In this document: positions 8,387 to 16,833 of the stretch, piece after piece | Layout of the letters: the number at the start of each line of letters is the position of its first letter | How positions within the stretch are numbered: the first letter of the stretch is position 1 | DNA from: Bacteroidales bacterium | GTDB taxonomy: Bacteria; Bacteroidota; Bacteroidia; Bacteroidales; Marinilabiliaceae | DNA: 52,574 nt | Reading direction: 5' to 3' | NCBI GenBank assembly: GCA_024401355.1 | Contig: JAKSLF010000018.1 | Coordinates: 1-52,574, forward strand | The notes under the pieces: model-generated | Told to the model about the DNA's origin: nothing | Database searches by the model: none | Seen by the model: only the letters and a program-made list of their open reading frames with translations | Position numbers and translations under genes: made by a program

Positions 8387-8755
8387 ATGGCAGAGGAAAA
8401 GAAGATTGATTCGATTTATCAGCTTGATGTCGATGCAATCAAAGCACTCCAGACAAAGCTCGGCGTTAAGGCCGACGGTATGATTGGCAAGAAAACAATC
8501 GCAGCTCTTCAGGAAATGCTGAACGAGAAAGTAGACGCAAAACTTACTGCTGATGGCATCATCGGTCCTAAGACAATCAAGGCACTTCAGAAGTACCTCG
8601 GAGTTAAGGAAGATGGTATCTTTGGTCCAGACACACTCAACGCTCTCCAGCTCGACACAATGAAGAATGAGGCTACTGGCGAACGCGAAGTGACTACAGG
8701 AGCAGGCCTTGATGCCGTATTCGAAGAGTACATGAAGAAAAATGGCATCAAATAA
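8387..8755 (+). CDS. Small protein of peptidoglycan-binding (PG_binding_1) repeats, no signal peptide
   Basis: A 122-residue protein made almost wholly of helical repeats of the PG_binding_1 type. Recognisable cores are ALQTKLGVKADGMIGKKT (about residues 21-38), a central TADGIIGPKTIKALQ and LGVKEDGIFGPDTLNALQ (about 77-94), so two full repeats and part of a third. In other proteins this fold docks hydrolases on the cell wall. There is no signal peptide, lipobox, membrane segment or catalytic domain, so either it stays in the cytoplasm and the fold serves another purpose, or it leaves by an unknown route. The last 25 residues are acidic and not repeat-like. It is transcribed alone, with a terminator downstream. 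A small AGGCA/TGCCT hairpin lies in the leader. Confidence 0.8.
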   Translation: MAEEKKIDSIYQLDVDAIKALQTKLGVKADGMIGKKTIAALQEMLNEKVDAKLTADGIIGPKTIKALQKYLGVKEDGIFGPDTLNALQLDTMKNEATGEREVTTGAGLDAVFEEYMKKNGIK

Positions 8756-8797
8756 GCCTCAAACTATTGCTCAAAAACATTAAGGTAAAATCAAAAT

Positions 8798-8834
8798 AAA
8801 CCTTGCATAGCCCAAAGTGTTATGCAAGGTTTTT
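8798..8834 (+). terminator. Intrinsic terminator after the PG-binding gene
   Basis: A 12-bp perfect stem (AAACCTTGCATA with TATGCAAGGTTT) is followed by T. The next gene starts 33 bases later. Confidence 0.85.
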
Positions 8835-8866
8835 CAATAAAAGCAACCACAAAACACAGATAAGAC

Positions 8867-9520
8867 ATGGAGACATCGAGCATCGAATGGAGCAAGTACA
8901 AGGCCGTAGTGTTTGACTTTGACGGCACACTATATGAAGGCAAAGGCTTTGGAAAGAAACTTGTATTTGCCGACTTACTCAATGCCTTCAAATCACGCAA
9001 GGAACGCATCATCAGAAAAGCCATGGCTGGACAAGACTTTGGAGATGCAGAGAAATTCTACAACCAGTTCTTTTCGCAAATGGGCGAGAAACACAGAAAC
9101 TGGTACTTCCAGAAATACCTTCCGACGATGGTAGAAGTGCTCCGCAAACACTTCAATGCAAGAGAAGGAGCACAACAACTGATAGACAAATTGGAAGAAC
9201 AGGGAATAAAGGTGTGTGTCTTGTCAGACTATCCAATGGTAGAACAGAGAGTCAAGGCAATAGGACTCAACATGGACACATCGAGAATGTGGAGCACAGA
9301 AACCAAAGGAGCGCTCAAACCTGGTGCAAGACCATTCAAAGAGGTTGCAGAAAGACTAGGAATATCAACCAACGAGATTCTCGTCATCGGCGACAGACCA
9401 GACACCGACGGCATGGGAGCCAAGAATGCTGGATGCGACTGCGTCATCATCAACACTCACAAAAACATCGGCAAGACCGAAGGCTTCAACAACATGGACT
9501 GGGCAGACATCATAAAATAA
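8867..9520 (+). CDS. HAD-superfamily hydrolase (phosphatase)
   Basis: A 217-residue HAD protein with a helical cap between motifs I and II. Motif I is VFDFDGTL, with D17 as nucleophile and D19 as acid/base; motif II is CVLSDYP; motif III is the lysine of ALKPGARPF; motif IV is VIGDRPDTDGMGA. All catalytic positions are present, so it should be an active phosphatase or phosphotransferase. The cap has many aromatic and charged residues (EKHRNWYFQKYLP) and does not tell the substrate; closest in layout are phosphoglycolate phosphatase or beta-phosphoglucomutase-like enzymes. It converges on the metallo-beta-lactamase gene with a 15-base gap and no terminator in between. Confidence 0.85.
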   Translation: METSSIEWSKYKAVVFDFDGTLYEGKGFGKKLVFADLLNAFKSRKERIIRKAMAGQDFGDAEKFYNQFFSQMGEKHRNWYFQKYLPTMVEVLRKHFNAREGAQQLIDKLEEQGIKVCVLSDYPMVEQRVKAIGLNMDTSRMWSTETKGALKPGARPFKEVAERLGISTNEILVIGDRPDTDGMGAKNAGCDCVIINTHKNIGKTEGFNNMDWADIIK

Positions 9521-9535
9521 GACTACCCTACGTTG

Positions 9536-10198
9536 TTATTTTTCTCTGACACTTGCCGCGTCCTCAAAATCGTTACACAAACGCTCTTCGCCAATAGTCG
9601 TAGTCTCGCCATGACCTGGATAAACCAGAACATCATCAGGCAAAACAAAGAGACGCGACTCAATAGAATTGCGAAGCATCTTCTTTTTACCTCCTGGCAA
9701 ACTTGAAGCACCAACAGTATGCTTCATCAGAGTATCACCCGAAATGAGGAACTTCTCCTTTTCAGAATAGAAGCAGACACTACCCTGAGTATGTCCCGGA
9801 GTATGGATGACACGAAGTTCTGAAGAACCGAACGGAATGATAGCATTATCATCGAGAGTATATATAGGCATCTTCTCCTCAATCTTCTCGCTCACGCCCA
9901 AGGCAATAGCCTGATAGTTGGTCATCTCGGCCAGACGACGGTCATTCTCATTGGCTTCGGGATAAAGATTGTAGCGATGGCTAAAAAAGGCATTGCCAAT
10001 AGTATGGTCGAGGTGGCAATGAGTGCAAAGCAGTCGTGAAATCTTAATATTGTGAGTCTCGATGAAATTGGCCAGCTGCAGGCGTTCGGTAAACGTCTGA
10101 CAACCACAATCAACAAGAATGCCCTCGTTAGAATCATCGAAAACGATATACGTATTCTCCTTATACGTAGACATCGTAAAGCATTTAACATGCATCAT
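9536..10198 (-). CDS. Metallo-beta-lactamase-fold hydrolase (glyoxalase II-like)
   Basis: A 220-residue soluble protein with the full MBL metal set: H60, H62, D64 and H65 in THCHLDH, H136 in TPGHTQGS, D155 in SGDTL and H196 in YPGHGE. Order and size match short glyoxalase II-like or GloB-related thioesterases, which hydrolyse S-acyl glutathione or similar thioesters; Bacteroidetes generally lack glutathione, so the real substrate is unknown. It begins 21 bases after the acyltransferase gene on the same strand and probably shares its promoter. Confidence 0.87.
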   Translation of the reverse strand: MMHVKCFTMSTYKENTYIVFDDSNEGILVDCGCQTFTERLQLANFIETHNIKISRLLCTHCHLDHTIGNAFFSHRYNLYPEANENDRRLAEMTNYQAIALGVSEKIEEKMPIYTLDDNAIIPFGSSELRVIHTPGHTQGSVCFYSEKEKFLISGDTLMKHTVGASSLPGGKKKMLRNSIESRLFVLPDDVLVYPGHGETTTIGEERLCNDFEDAASVREK

Positions 10199-10219
10199 TT
10201 TTCAAATCTCCTATGCAGA

Positions 10220-11077
10220 CTATTTTTCAGTCTGATTATAAACCCATGGATTATTGGTAATACCGGCAAGCTTAACCATAGCTTCATGACAACGACGACG
10301 CATATCATCGATCTGTTCATTCTTGTCAGTAATATCAGGATTAGGGAGAATAGGCTCCCCGACATTCAAAGTAACACAAGCCTCCTTGCCGAACCACTTC
10401 AAGATACCCTTACGTTCACGATATGAATAAGCCATCGGAATGATAGGAATATTGAGACGCTTAGCAAAAACGAAAGCACCCTTCTTGAACGGACGGATAG
10501 GAGTATAGAACTCCCAACGGCTCTCCTCGGCAAAGAAATGCAACCAGTAACCTTCCTTGTGATAGTAGTCGAGAGCAGCATAGAACTTACGCATATCAGC
10601 GACACTCTCAGGAACAGGAATACCACCCATAGTATGCATACGACGAGCATCCTTTCCGGCAAGCTGGTCACGCCAAATAGGGAAACGGAGCTGACGCCAG
10701 CCGATAGCAGTAAAGACACCAGACATATCCCAACGGAACGTGTGGTTGCTGACAGTCATTGCACCATTCTTGAACAAATGGCGATTCTTCTTGATATTCT
10801 CCTTACCTCTCAGGCGGAAACCGTAGCGGAAATACTGAAGAAAATTGATAAGAGTACGAGACTGGAGATAATACAAGAAATTCCAGAACTTATAGTAGAA
10901 CGAATGATCTATATAAGGATAGTCATGTCCTACATTAGCCTCATATATCTGGTCGACATCAAGCAAATGTGCATGAGGGTCGTCAGTACCTTCACCATAG
11001 GAAATATGCTCAAGAGGAATAAAACGGTCAGGTTCAACAGTAAGCTGATCGTATAAAGGAGGAAGCTGTTGCGCCAT
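10220..11077 (-). CDS. PlsC-like (lyso)phospholipid acyltransferase
   Basis: A 285-residue protein with a 1-acylglycerol-3-phosphate acyltransferase-type core. The HX4D catalytic motif is NHTFRWD (H112, D117). The second block, normally FPEGTRS, is the divergent FFAEESRWE (residues 181-189), and the IPIIPMAY block (210-217) is conserved. The N-terminal 60 residues have no strong membrane helix; the first long hydrophobic stretch is near residues 62-82. Enzymes of this fold acylate glycerolipid or lipid-A/ornithine-lipid type acceptors at the inner membrane face. The altered second block leaves the acceptor uncertain. It has its own promoter and is followed by the MBL gene. Confidence 0.82.
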   Translation of the reverse strand: MAQQLPPLYDQLTVEPDRFIPLEHISYGEGTDDPHAHLLDVDQIYEANVGHDYPYIDHSFYYKFWNFLYYLQSRTLINFLQYFRYGFRLRGKENIKKNRHLFKNGAMTVSNHTFRWDMSGVFTAIGWRQLRFPIWRDQLAGKDARRMHTMGGIPVPESVADMRKFYAALDYYHKEGYWLHFFAEESRWEFYTPIRPFKKGAFVFAKRLNIPIIPMAYSYRERKGILKWFGKEACVTLNVGEPILPNPDITDKNEQIDDMRRRCHEAMVKLAGITNNPWVYNQTEK

Positions 11078-11125
11078 AATATTACATTTATCGAGTTATA
11101 GTTTAAGTCTTTATTATTATACGCG

Positions 11126-11157
11126 CAAAGATAATAAAACAATACAAAAAAAACAAG
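11126..11157 (-). promoter_or_regulatory. Promoter of the acyltransferase-MBL unit
   Basis: On the minus strand CTTG is followed after 20 bases by TATCTTTG and G, a good match to the Bacteroidetes -33/-7 pair, about 48 bases before the start codon. Confidence 0.6.
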
Positions 11158-11277
11158 CAGAAGCAGGACAAAGGAAACCAGATGACAAATACACTATAAA
11201 AAAGAAACCATCAACCATAACAAATCATGCCCAAAGACGTATCAAAAGAATATAACAAACAAACCAAAACATATCAG

Positions 11278-12135
11278 ATGAGAAGATTATTCCTTTTAAT
11301 ATTAGTCGCATTGACCTTCAGCACATGCAAGACCCAAGAGAAGCCGACACTCGACATAAACGACTTGAACTATGGATGGTCGAGCGAATATGACACCAAG
11401 ACACACGCCATTGACATTCAGAGCGCATGGGGAGCAAGAGGCTGGATATTTGGAGAAGAAAACGACTCGACAACATACGCCGACGTCAGCATGTATGACA
11501 GAGTCGTAATCGACCTGACAGGAATCAAAGGTCCGGTAAGCAAGATGAACCTAATAGTAAAATATGCAGGCACAGACTTCATCAGCAGAGACCTTCCAAC
11601 AATAGTAAATGGCAACACAACAATAAAAGTAAAACTAGCCGACGAATACAAGGGGAAAGTCAAAAGCATATTCCTCATGTGCGACACGATGTGTGAGATG
11701 ACCGTCAAGAACGCATATTTCGACAAGTTACACCAATACGGAGAAGCCAAAGAGCTGAAGATGTCGGAACTTGGAATGATATCGAGCGACCAGTTCGAAG
11801 GATATTCAGACAACGCACTTGTTCAGTTCACATTCGAAACCAAAGGAGAGATGATGGGCTTGAACAAATACGGGCAAATGGTAGACATGACTGGATGGGG
11901 AATTGGCATTATATGCTCGGTAGCCGACATCCTGGGTGCAGAACTGCCATCGAGATGCATAGTCCTCAGAGGACTTGGCGAGCAGACATACTCGTGCGAA
12001 CTTGGAGACATTCGCTATCTTACCTCACTGAAAGACGACGACGGAGATTGTGGAATATATTGGACAGTATGGGACACAGGAGGAATAACAGAAGCGAACG
12101 TCATCAGAACGACAATCTCGGAAGCCATCGACTAG
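11278..12135 (+). CDS. Hypothetical lipoprotein with predicted beta-sandwich domain
   Basis: I place the start at the second in-frame ATG, because MRRLFLLILVALTFSTC then forms a clean lipoprotein signal with the acceptor cysteine at residue 17; a longer frame from 11227 would put a charged, poorly structured 17-residue piece before it. The mature part (about 268 residues) is rich in alternating hydrophobic strands (YDRVVIDLTGI, KMNLIVKYAG, NTTIKVKLADE), the pattern of carbohydrate-binding-module-like jelly rolls. A glycine-rich second half (DMTGWGIGIICS, GIYWTVWDTGG) follows. I do not recognise a named family. The next gene is a secreted GH9 glucanase, but a terminator and a promoter box separate them, so any link to glucan binding is inference. 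Confidence 0.7.
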   Translation: MRRLFLLILVALTFSTCKTQEKPTLDINDLNYGWSSEYDTKTHAIDIQSAWGARGWIFGEENDSTTYADVSMYDRVVIDLTGIKGPVSKMNLIVKYAGTDFISRDLPTIVNGNTTIKVKLADEYKGKVKSIFLMCDTMCEMTVKNAYFDKLHQYGEAKELKMSELGMISSDQFEGYSDNALVQFTFETKGEMMGLNKYGQMVDMTGWGIGIICSVADILGAELPSRCIVLRGLGEQTYSCELGDIRYLTSLKDDDGDCGIYWTVWDTGGITEANVIRTTISEAID

Positions 12136-12161
12136 ACAAAAAACTGACTCCTAAAAAAAAC

Positions 12162-12200
12162 AGCCGCAAGCAGGACAACACCAACTGCTTGCGGCTTTTA
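12162..12200 (+). terminator. Intrinsic terminator of the lipoprotein gene
   Basis: A 12-bp perfect stem (AGCCGCAAGCAG with CTGCTTGCGGCT) is followed by TTTATT. Confidence 0.85.
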
Positions 12201-12279
12201 TTATACAGACAACCCAATAGACCGACAGTCACTGAACAAAAAAAACAAAACGGAACTAGCATAATTCAATTGATAATGT

Positions 12280-12288
12280 TTATATTTG
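12280..12288 (+). promoter_or_regulatory. -7 promoter box of the GH9 gene
   Basis: TATATTTG followed by C, 25 bases before the start codon. I see no matching TTTG at the right distance. Confidence 0.5.
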
Positions 12289-12312
12289 CACAGACAAAAA
12301 GAATCTTAATCT

Positions 12313-14859
12313 ATGAAAAAAACAATCGCACTATTAGCCGCAATAGCAACAACAGCTCAAATGTCGGCACAAGACTTCAAACTAAATGAATCGGGATACT
12401 TCAACTGCGAAGGCGTAGACGTCATGGCATTCAGTGACTTTTATCCAGAAGGTCATCAGGGTGGAATCAGCCTGCTCATGAACGGACAACGTATAGCAAC
12501 AAACGGCGACATTCGTCTTGAACAAACACCAGGCCAGTGGCAGGCTGTTCCAAAACAGATCTCGCGAAAAGTAAACGCAACAAACATAGAGACCACACTA
12601 TGTTACCCTGACTCGTCGAGACACTTGACAGGATTCAACCCGATGATATACCCAGACCTTCAGATAAAATATAAAGTAAGACTGGAAGCTGAAGGAGACG
12701 GAGTAATAGTCACAGTGGACCTTGAAAAGCCAATACCTAGTGAATATATAGGCAAAGTAGGATTCAACATGGAATTCTTCCCTGGAATATTGTTTGGCAA
12801 ACCATGGATTATGGACTCAAAATCGGGAATCTATCCACAACAGCCGAACGGACCAGTAGCGACAAGCAAAACCGTCATAGAGCACATCGGAGACTTCCAC
12901 CCAGAAGGAAGACCATTGGCTGACGCAGAGAAACTGAAAGGAGACGGGAAAACATACTCACCAATAACAGCCGACGACATCATAGCAGAACCATACGCCA
13001 CAGGACGCAGTTTCACCTCATGTCCAGACGACCCAATGAGCCGTGTGACAATCGAGAGTCTGAACACAGCAGACCTGAAGTTATATGACGGACGAATGAA
13101 CCACAACAACGGATGGTTTGTATTGAGAAGCGAGATACCAGCCAACGCAACCACTTCGGCCATAAAATGGAGAATAAGACCATACGTAACCAAAGAATGG
13201 AAATACAAACCAGTAGTGCAGACATCACAAATTGGCTATGCAACAAGTCAAAAGAAAGAGGCAATAATCGAAACAGACAAGAGAAGCGAGAAGACAGAGA
13301 CAGCCAAGATCTACACACTAACACATGATGGGGAAAAACTAGTAGCAGAACAGAAACCTACAGAATGGGGAACATTCTTGCGATACCAATATCTGAAAGT
13401 AGACTTCAGCGACATCAAAGAAGAAGGTCTGTACTTAATAAAGTATGGCAACAGCCAGTCAGCAACATTCAGAATAGCCAACGACGTATATGACCGTGGA
13501 GTATGGCAGCCAGTCATCGAATACTTCCTGCCAGTACAGATGTGCCACATGAGAGTCAACGAGAAATACAGAGTATGGCACGACAGATGTCACCTAGACG
13601 ATGCTAGAATGGCTCCAGTAGGCAACCATTTCGACGGCTATGACCAGCAGCCAGGCATATCGCCATTCAAGGCTGGCGAGACAGTAGAAGGAGTGAACCT
13701 TGGAGGCTGGCACGACGCAGGCGACTTTGACTTGAGAATAGAATCGCAGGCAGGTGAATGCTATATATTATCACTCGCCTACGAAGCATTTCACCCAGAG
13801 ATAGACGCGACAGCAATAGACCAGACAACAAAGACATGCGAAATACATCAGCCAGACGGCAAAAACGACATACTCCAGCAGATAGAACACGGAGCATTGA
13901 GCATCGTCGGAGGATATAAAGCACTTGGCCGTCTTTATAGAGGAATAATCTGTCCAAGCCTAAGACAATATGCGATGCTTGGTGATGCGGCAGCAATGAC
14001 AGACCACGAAAAAGGCACTGCAGACGACAGATGGATATTCACAGAGAACAATCCGTCACGTGAACTCACGACAGCAGCACAGCTTGCCGGAACAGCAAGA
14101 GCACTCAAGGAGTTCAACCCAGAACTCAGCAAAGAATGTCTGGAGATAGCGAAAAAACTATATGCAGAAACCGACGCCAGTGGAAGAGCTTCAAGAGCCA
14201 AGATGCAAGCTGCAGCAGAGTTATTCCTCGCTGCAAACGCGAAAGAATATATAGAGTATATAACCAACAACAAAGAGAGCCTAAACTATGGTGCGCCATG
14301 GTATCTGGCACGAGTAGAGAAACAGATAAGGACATCAAAAGACAAGAAAGAGAAGGCATGGTGCAAAGCCTACAAAGAGTCATTGAAAAAATACAGTGAA
14401 CAACTCTCGGCAACAGTCAAGAAGACACCATACGGAGTTCCATACGAGCCATCAATCTGGGGAGCAGGATGGGACATACAGAGATTCGGCTTCGAGAACT
14501 TCTTCCTTGCCGACACATATCCAGAACTATTCTCGAAAGAGCCAGTATGCAATGCCTTGAACTTTGTACTTGGATGTCATCCGGGCAGCAACCAGGCCTC
14601 GTTTGCATCGGGAGTTGGAGCGAAATCGGCTACCGTAGGATATGGACTTAACAGAGCAGACTGGAGCTACATACCAGGAGGAGTAATATCGGGCACAGCA
14701 CTCATACGTCCGAACTACCCAGAACTGCTGACCTTCCCATTCCTGTGGCAGCAAACAGAATACGTACTTGGCGGAGGATCGAGCCACTACATGTTCCTTG
14801 TACTTGCAGTGAAACACCTGCTTGGAAACGAACAGATGGACGCGAGAAACGGCCAATAG
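12313..14859 (+). CDS. Secreted glycoside hydrolase family 9 endoglucanase with extra N-terminal domain
   Basis: An 848-residue protein. Residues 1-20 are a signal peptide ending SAQ. Residues 21 to about 300 form an additional beta-rich region that I cannot name. An Ig-like CelD_N-type domain follows at about 300-395 (QTSQIGYATSQKKEA to SATFRIAND). The GH9 barrel fills the rest: GGWHDAGDFDLR gives the catalytic-base aspartates (D468, D471), LGCHPGSNQASF and YIPGG are family blocks, and E816 in QQTEYVLGG is in the position of the proton donor. GH9 enzymes invert beta-1,4 links in cellulose, mixed-linkage glucan or xyloglucan. No dockerin or sorting tail is visible, so the periplasm or release are both possible. 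There is no SusCD pair beside it. A DUF4250 gene follows after 17 bases. Confidence 0.9.
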   Translation: MKKTIALLAAIATTAQMSAQDFKLNESGYFNCEGVDVMAFSDFYPEGHQGGISLLMNGQRIATNGDIRLEQTPGQWQAVPKQISRKVNATNIETTLCYPDSSRHLTGFNPMIYPDLQIKYKVRLEAEGDGVIVTVDLEKPIPSEYIGKVGFNMEFFPGILFGKPWIMDSKSGIYPQQPNGPVATSKTVIEHIGDFHPEGRPLADAEKLKGDGKTYSPITADDIIAEPYATGRSFTSCPDDPMSRVTIESLNTADLKLYDGRMNHNNGWFVLRSEIPANATTSAIKWRIRPYVTKEWKYKPVVQTSQIGYATSQKKEAIIETDKRSEKTETAKIYTLTHDGEKLVAEQKPTEWGTFLRYQYLKVDFSDIKEEGLYLIKYGNSQSATFRIANDVYDRGVWQPVIEYFLPVQMCHMRVNEKYRVWHDRCHLDDARMAPVGNHFDGYDQQPGISPFKAGETVEGVNLGGWHDAGDFDLRIESQAGECYILSLAYEAFHPEIDATAIDQTTKTCEIHQPDGKNDILQQIEHGALSIVGGYKALGRLYRGIICPSLRQYAMLGDAAAMTDHEKGTADDRWIFTENNPSRELTTAAQLAGTARALKEFNPELSKECLEIAKKLYAETDASGRASRAKMQAAAELFLAANAKEYIEYITNNKESLNYGAPWYLARVEKQIRTSKDKKEKAWCKAYKESLKKYSEQLSATVKKTPYGVPYEPSIWGAGWDIQRFGFENFFLADTYPELFSKEPVCNALNFVLGCHPGSNQASFASGVGAKSATVGYGLNRADWSYIPGGVISGTALIRPNYPELLTFPFLWQQTEYVLGGGSSHYMFLVLAVKHLLGNEQMDARNGQ

Positions 14860-14876
14860 AAAACGGAGACAAAAAG

Positions 14877-15326
14877 ATGGAATACTTACCGACCGACCCA
14901 GCAATACTTGTATCGAGCATAAACATGCTATTGCGAGACGAGGAATTTGACACGCTGGAATCGATATGCTACAACTTCAACAGAGAGCCGGAAGAGATAA
15001 AGAGATATCTTGAGGAGAATGGCTATACCTATAGTGAAGAGCAGAAGCAAGTGCGTCCGATAGGCTACGACCAGGAAGAAGAAGTGAGCAAAGAAGCGAT
15101 AGAGACAGCATATTGTTTTTTTCACCAGAAGCAGAGAGTATATGAATACTCGACCATGGACTGGCAGAAAGAAGACATAGAGTATGCCATTGGGAGCTAC
15201 ATAGACACGATGGACAAGAGACTCTATGAGAAGATATCCTCGGGACGGGAAGAGTATCTGAGAGCGAGTGACAGATTTGGCTCGGAGCTAAAAGAAGCAG
15301 TAGAGAAACTTGAAAAAATGTTATAA
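14877..15326 (+). CDS. DUF4250 protein with C-terminal extension
   Basis: I chose the ATG at 14877, which gives 149 residues and begins MEYLPTDPAILVSSINMLLR, the typical start of DUF4250 proteins; the frame is open further upstream only inside the GH9 gene. Residues 1-58 match DUF4250, a short helical domain with a winged-helix look and no known function. DUF4250 proteins are normally only about 60 residues long. Here a further 90 residues follow: an acidic linker (QEEEVSKEA) and a helical part with YCFFHQKQRVYEYSTMDWQK and YIDTMDKRLYEKI. This second part may be an independent protein fused on. It is probably co-transcribed with the GH9 gene by proximity, although a functional link is not obvious. 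Confidence 0.72.
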   Translation: MEYLPTDPAILVSSINMLLRDEEFDTLESICYNFNREPEEIKRYLEENGYTYSEEQKQVRPIGYDQEEEVSKEAIETAYCFFHQKQRVYEYSTMDWQKEDIEYAIGSYIDTMDKRLYEKISSGREEYLRASDRFGSELKEAVEKLEKML

Positions 15327-15392
15327 AGGCAGTCAAAGTGACGAATAAAGCAACCTTAGGGAAGTCGGAGAGTCAAAAAAAAACGAGTAAAG

Positions 15393-15424
15393 TTTGTCAA
15401 TTAGGAAAAAATCAGTAATTTTGC
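15393..15424 (+). promoter_or_regulatory. Promoter of the rpsF-rpsR-rplI operon
   Basis: TTTG, 19 bases, then TAATTTTG and C: the best Bacteroidetes consensus promoter in the window, as expected for a ribosomal protein operon. Confidence 0.8.
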
Positions 15425-15467
15425 GCCCGATATTACAAATAATATCTAAACTTAAAAAAATATTTAT

Positions 15468-15818
15468 ATGTTGAATCAGTATGAAACCGTTTTCATTTTG
15501 ACTCCCGTTTTGTCTGATGCCCAGATGAAGGAAGCGGTACAGAAGTTCAAGGATCTCATCCTTGAGAACGGAGGCGAAATCGTAAACGAAGAGAATTGGG
15601 GCTTGCGTAAGCTTGCATACCCAATCCAGAAGAAGTCTACAGGTTTCTACAACCTGTTTGAGTTCAAGGCAGAGCCTAGCTTCATTGAGAAGTTTGAGAC
15701 AGCTTATCGCCGTGACGAGAAGGTACTCCGTTTCTTGACATTCAAGATGGAGAAGTACGCCGTACAGTACAGCGAGACAAGAAGAAATGCAGTTAAAAAA
15801 GAAGTAAAGGAGAACTAA
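15468..15818 (+). CDS. rpsF: 30S ribosomal protein S6
   Basis: A 116-residue protein with the S6 fold: [11 protein letters not shown] at the N-terminus, [23 protein letters not shown] in the middle and [14 protein letters not shown] toward the end. S6 binds the central domain of 16S rRNA as a heterodimer with S18, encoded 3 bases downstream. The C-terminal tail is short and basic/acidic, of ordinary length for Bacteroidetes. First gene of a three-gene operon with a consensus promoter. Confidence 0.98.
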   Translation: MLNQYETVFILTPVLSDAQMKEAVQKFKDLILENGGEIVNEENWGLRKLAYPIQKKSTGFYNLFEFKAEPSFIEKFETAYRRDEKVLRFLTFKMEKYAVQYSETRRNAVKKEVKEN

Positions 15819-15821
15819 GAC

Positions 15822-16091
15822 ATGGCACAGACTCCATCAGAAATTCGCTATCTCACACCTCCTACAGTTGAGATTAAGAAAAAGAAGTATTGCCGTTTCA
15901 AGAAGAGCGGTATCAAGTATGTAGACTACAAGAATCCTGAGTTCCTCAAGAAGTTCTTGAACGAGCAGGGTAAGATATTGCCACGTCGAATCACTGGTAC
16001 ATCATTGAAGTATCAGCGCAAGGTGGCAAAGGCTGTAAAGCGTGCACGTCATCTCGCATTGCTGCCATACGTAACTGATTTGATGAAATAA
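15822..16091 (+). CDS. rpsR: 30S ribosomal protein S18
   Basis: An 89-residue protein with the conserved core [17 protein letters not shown] and the block [20 protein letters not shown], which contacts 16S rRNA, ending in RHLALLPYV. It partners S6. The start lies 3 bases after the rpsF stop, and AAAGGAG within the end of rpsF could act as ribosome binding site, so translation is probably coupled. Confidence 0.98.
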   Translation: MAQTPSEIRYLTPPTVEIKKKKYCRFKKSGIKYVDYKNPEFLKKFLNEQGKILPRRITGTSLKYQRKVAKAVKRARHLALLPYVTDLMK

Positions 16092-16110
16092 TTAAAGAGG
16101 AGGATACGCA

Positions 16111-16557
16111 ATGGAAGTAATACTTAAGCAGGATGTGGCAAAGTTGGGCCACAAGGATGACATCATCACAGTAAAGCCAGGTTACGCACGTAACTACCTC
16201 ATTCCTAACGGAATTGCTGCATTGGCTACAGAGTCAGCACGTAAGGTACTTGCAGAGAACTTGAAGCAGCGTGCTCACAAGCTCGCAAAGCTCAAGCAGG
16301 ATGCAGAGGAACTTGCAGCAAAGATGGAAGGTCTCAAGTTGACAATCGGCGCAAAGGCATCTTCAACAGGCAAGATCTATGGATCAGTAAACACTATCCA
16401 GATTGCAGAGTCATTGAAGGCTGCTGGTTTCGACATCGATCGCAAGATCATCTTGATCAAGGACGAGGCTATCAAAGACCTTGGTCAGTATACAGCTACA
16501 ATCAAGCTTCACCGCGAGGTTAAGGTTGACATCGAATTTGATGTTGTAGCTGAATAA
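16111..16557 (+). CDS. rplI: 50S ribosomal protein L9
   Basis: A 148-residue protein with the L9 N-terminal domain (MEVILKQDVAKLGHKDDIITV then PGYARNYLIPNG), the long connecting helix (about residues 40-75) and the C-terminal rRNA-binding domain (ASSTGKIYGSVN, DRKIILIKDEAIKDLGQYTA). It binds 23S rRNA at the L1 stalk base and reaches toward the next ribosome. A strong GAGGAGGA lies 6 bases before the ATG, an unusual Shine-Dalgarno match for Bacteroidetes and probably significant for its independent initiation, since 19 bases separate it from rpsR. A terminator follows. Confidence 0.98.
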   Translation: MEVILKQDVAKLGHKDDIITVKPGYARNYLIPNGIAALATESARKVLAENLKQRAHKLAKLKQDAEELAAKMEGLKLTIGAKASSTGKIYGSVNTIQIAESLKAAGFDIDRKIILIKDEAIKDLGQYTATIKLHREVKVDIEFDVVAE

Positions 16558-16597
16558 AACATATTTTCAAACACAGGATATTTTTCAACACACATAT

Positions 16598-16637
16598 ACA
16601 GAACCTGGGCGTGATGCTTCGGGTTCTGTTTTATTTT
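16598..16637 (+). terminator. Intrinsic terminator of the ribosomal operon
   Basis: ACAGAACCTG pairs with CGGGTTCTGT (one G-T pair) around a 12-base loop, followed by TTTATTTTAT. Confidence 0.8.
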
Positions 16638-16761
16638 ATAGCCACATCAAGAAAAGCATACCACTACCCTACTGAAACCACACAGGAAGAACAAAGCAAC
16701 AGACCAAACAAAAACACAAAATATCTCACCAAATTATAATAGTATATTTATTCATTTTTTA

Positions 16762-16770
16762 TATATTTGC
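16762..16770 (+). promoter_or_regulatory. -7 promoter box of the M13 peptidase gene
   Basis: TATATTTG and C, about 64 bases before the start codon; no clear -33 element. The leader is A-rich with no evident hairpin. Confidence 0.5.
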
Positions 16771-16833
16771 AGCGTTATAAAAAGAGCCGCAAGGCAAAAG
16801 GAATATCATATAGGCAAAAACTAACGCTAAACG

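Noticed and set aside
10538-11056. A 172-codon plus-strand frame within the acyltransferase gene
   Set aside because: It lies wholly inside a gene with clear PlsC motifs and shows no domain of its own.
15424-15467. A CCG followed by a small GATATT/AATATC hairpin in the rpsF leader, reminiscent of the S6:S18 autoregulatory motif
   Set aside because: The CCG lies at or just before the expected transcription start and the hairpin is only 6 bp of A-T pairs, so the match is too weak to call.
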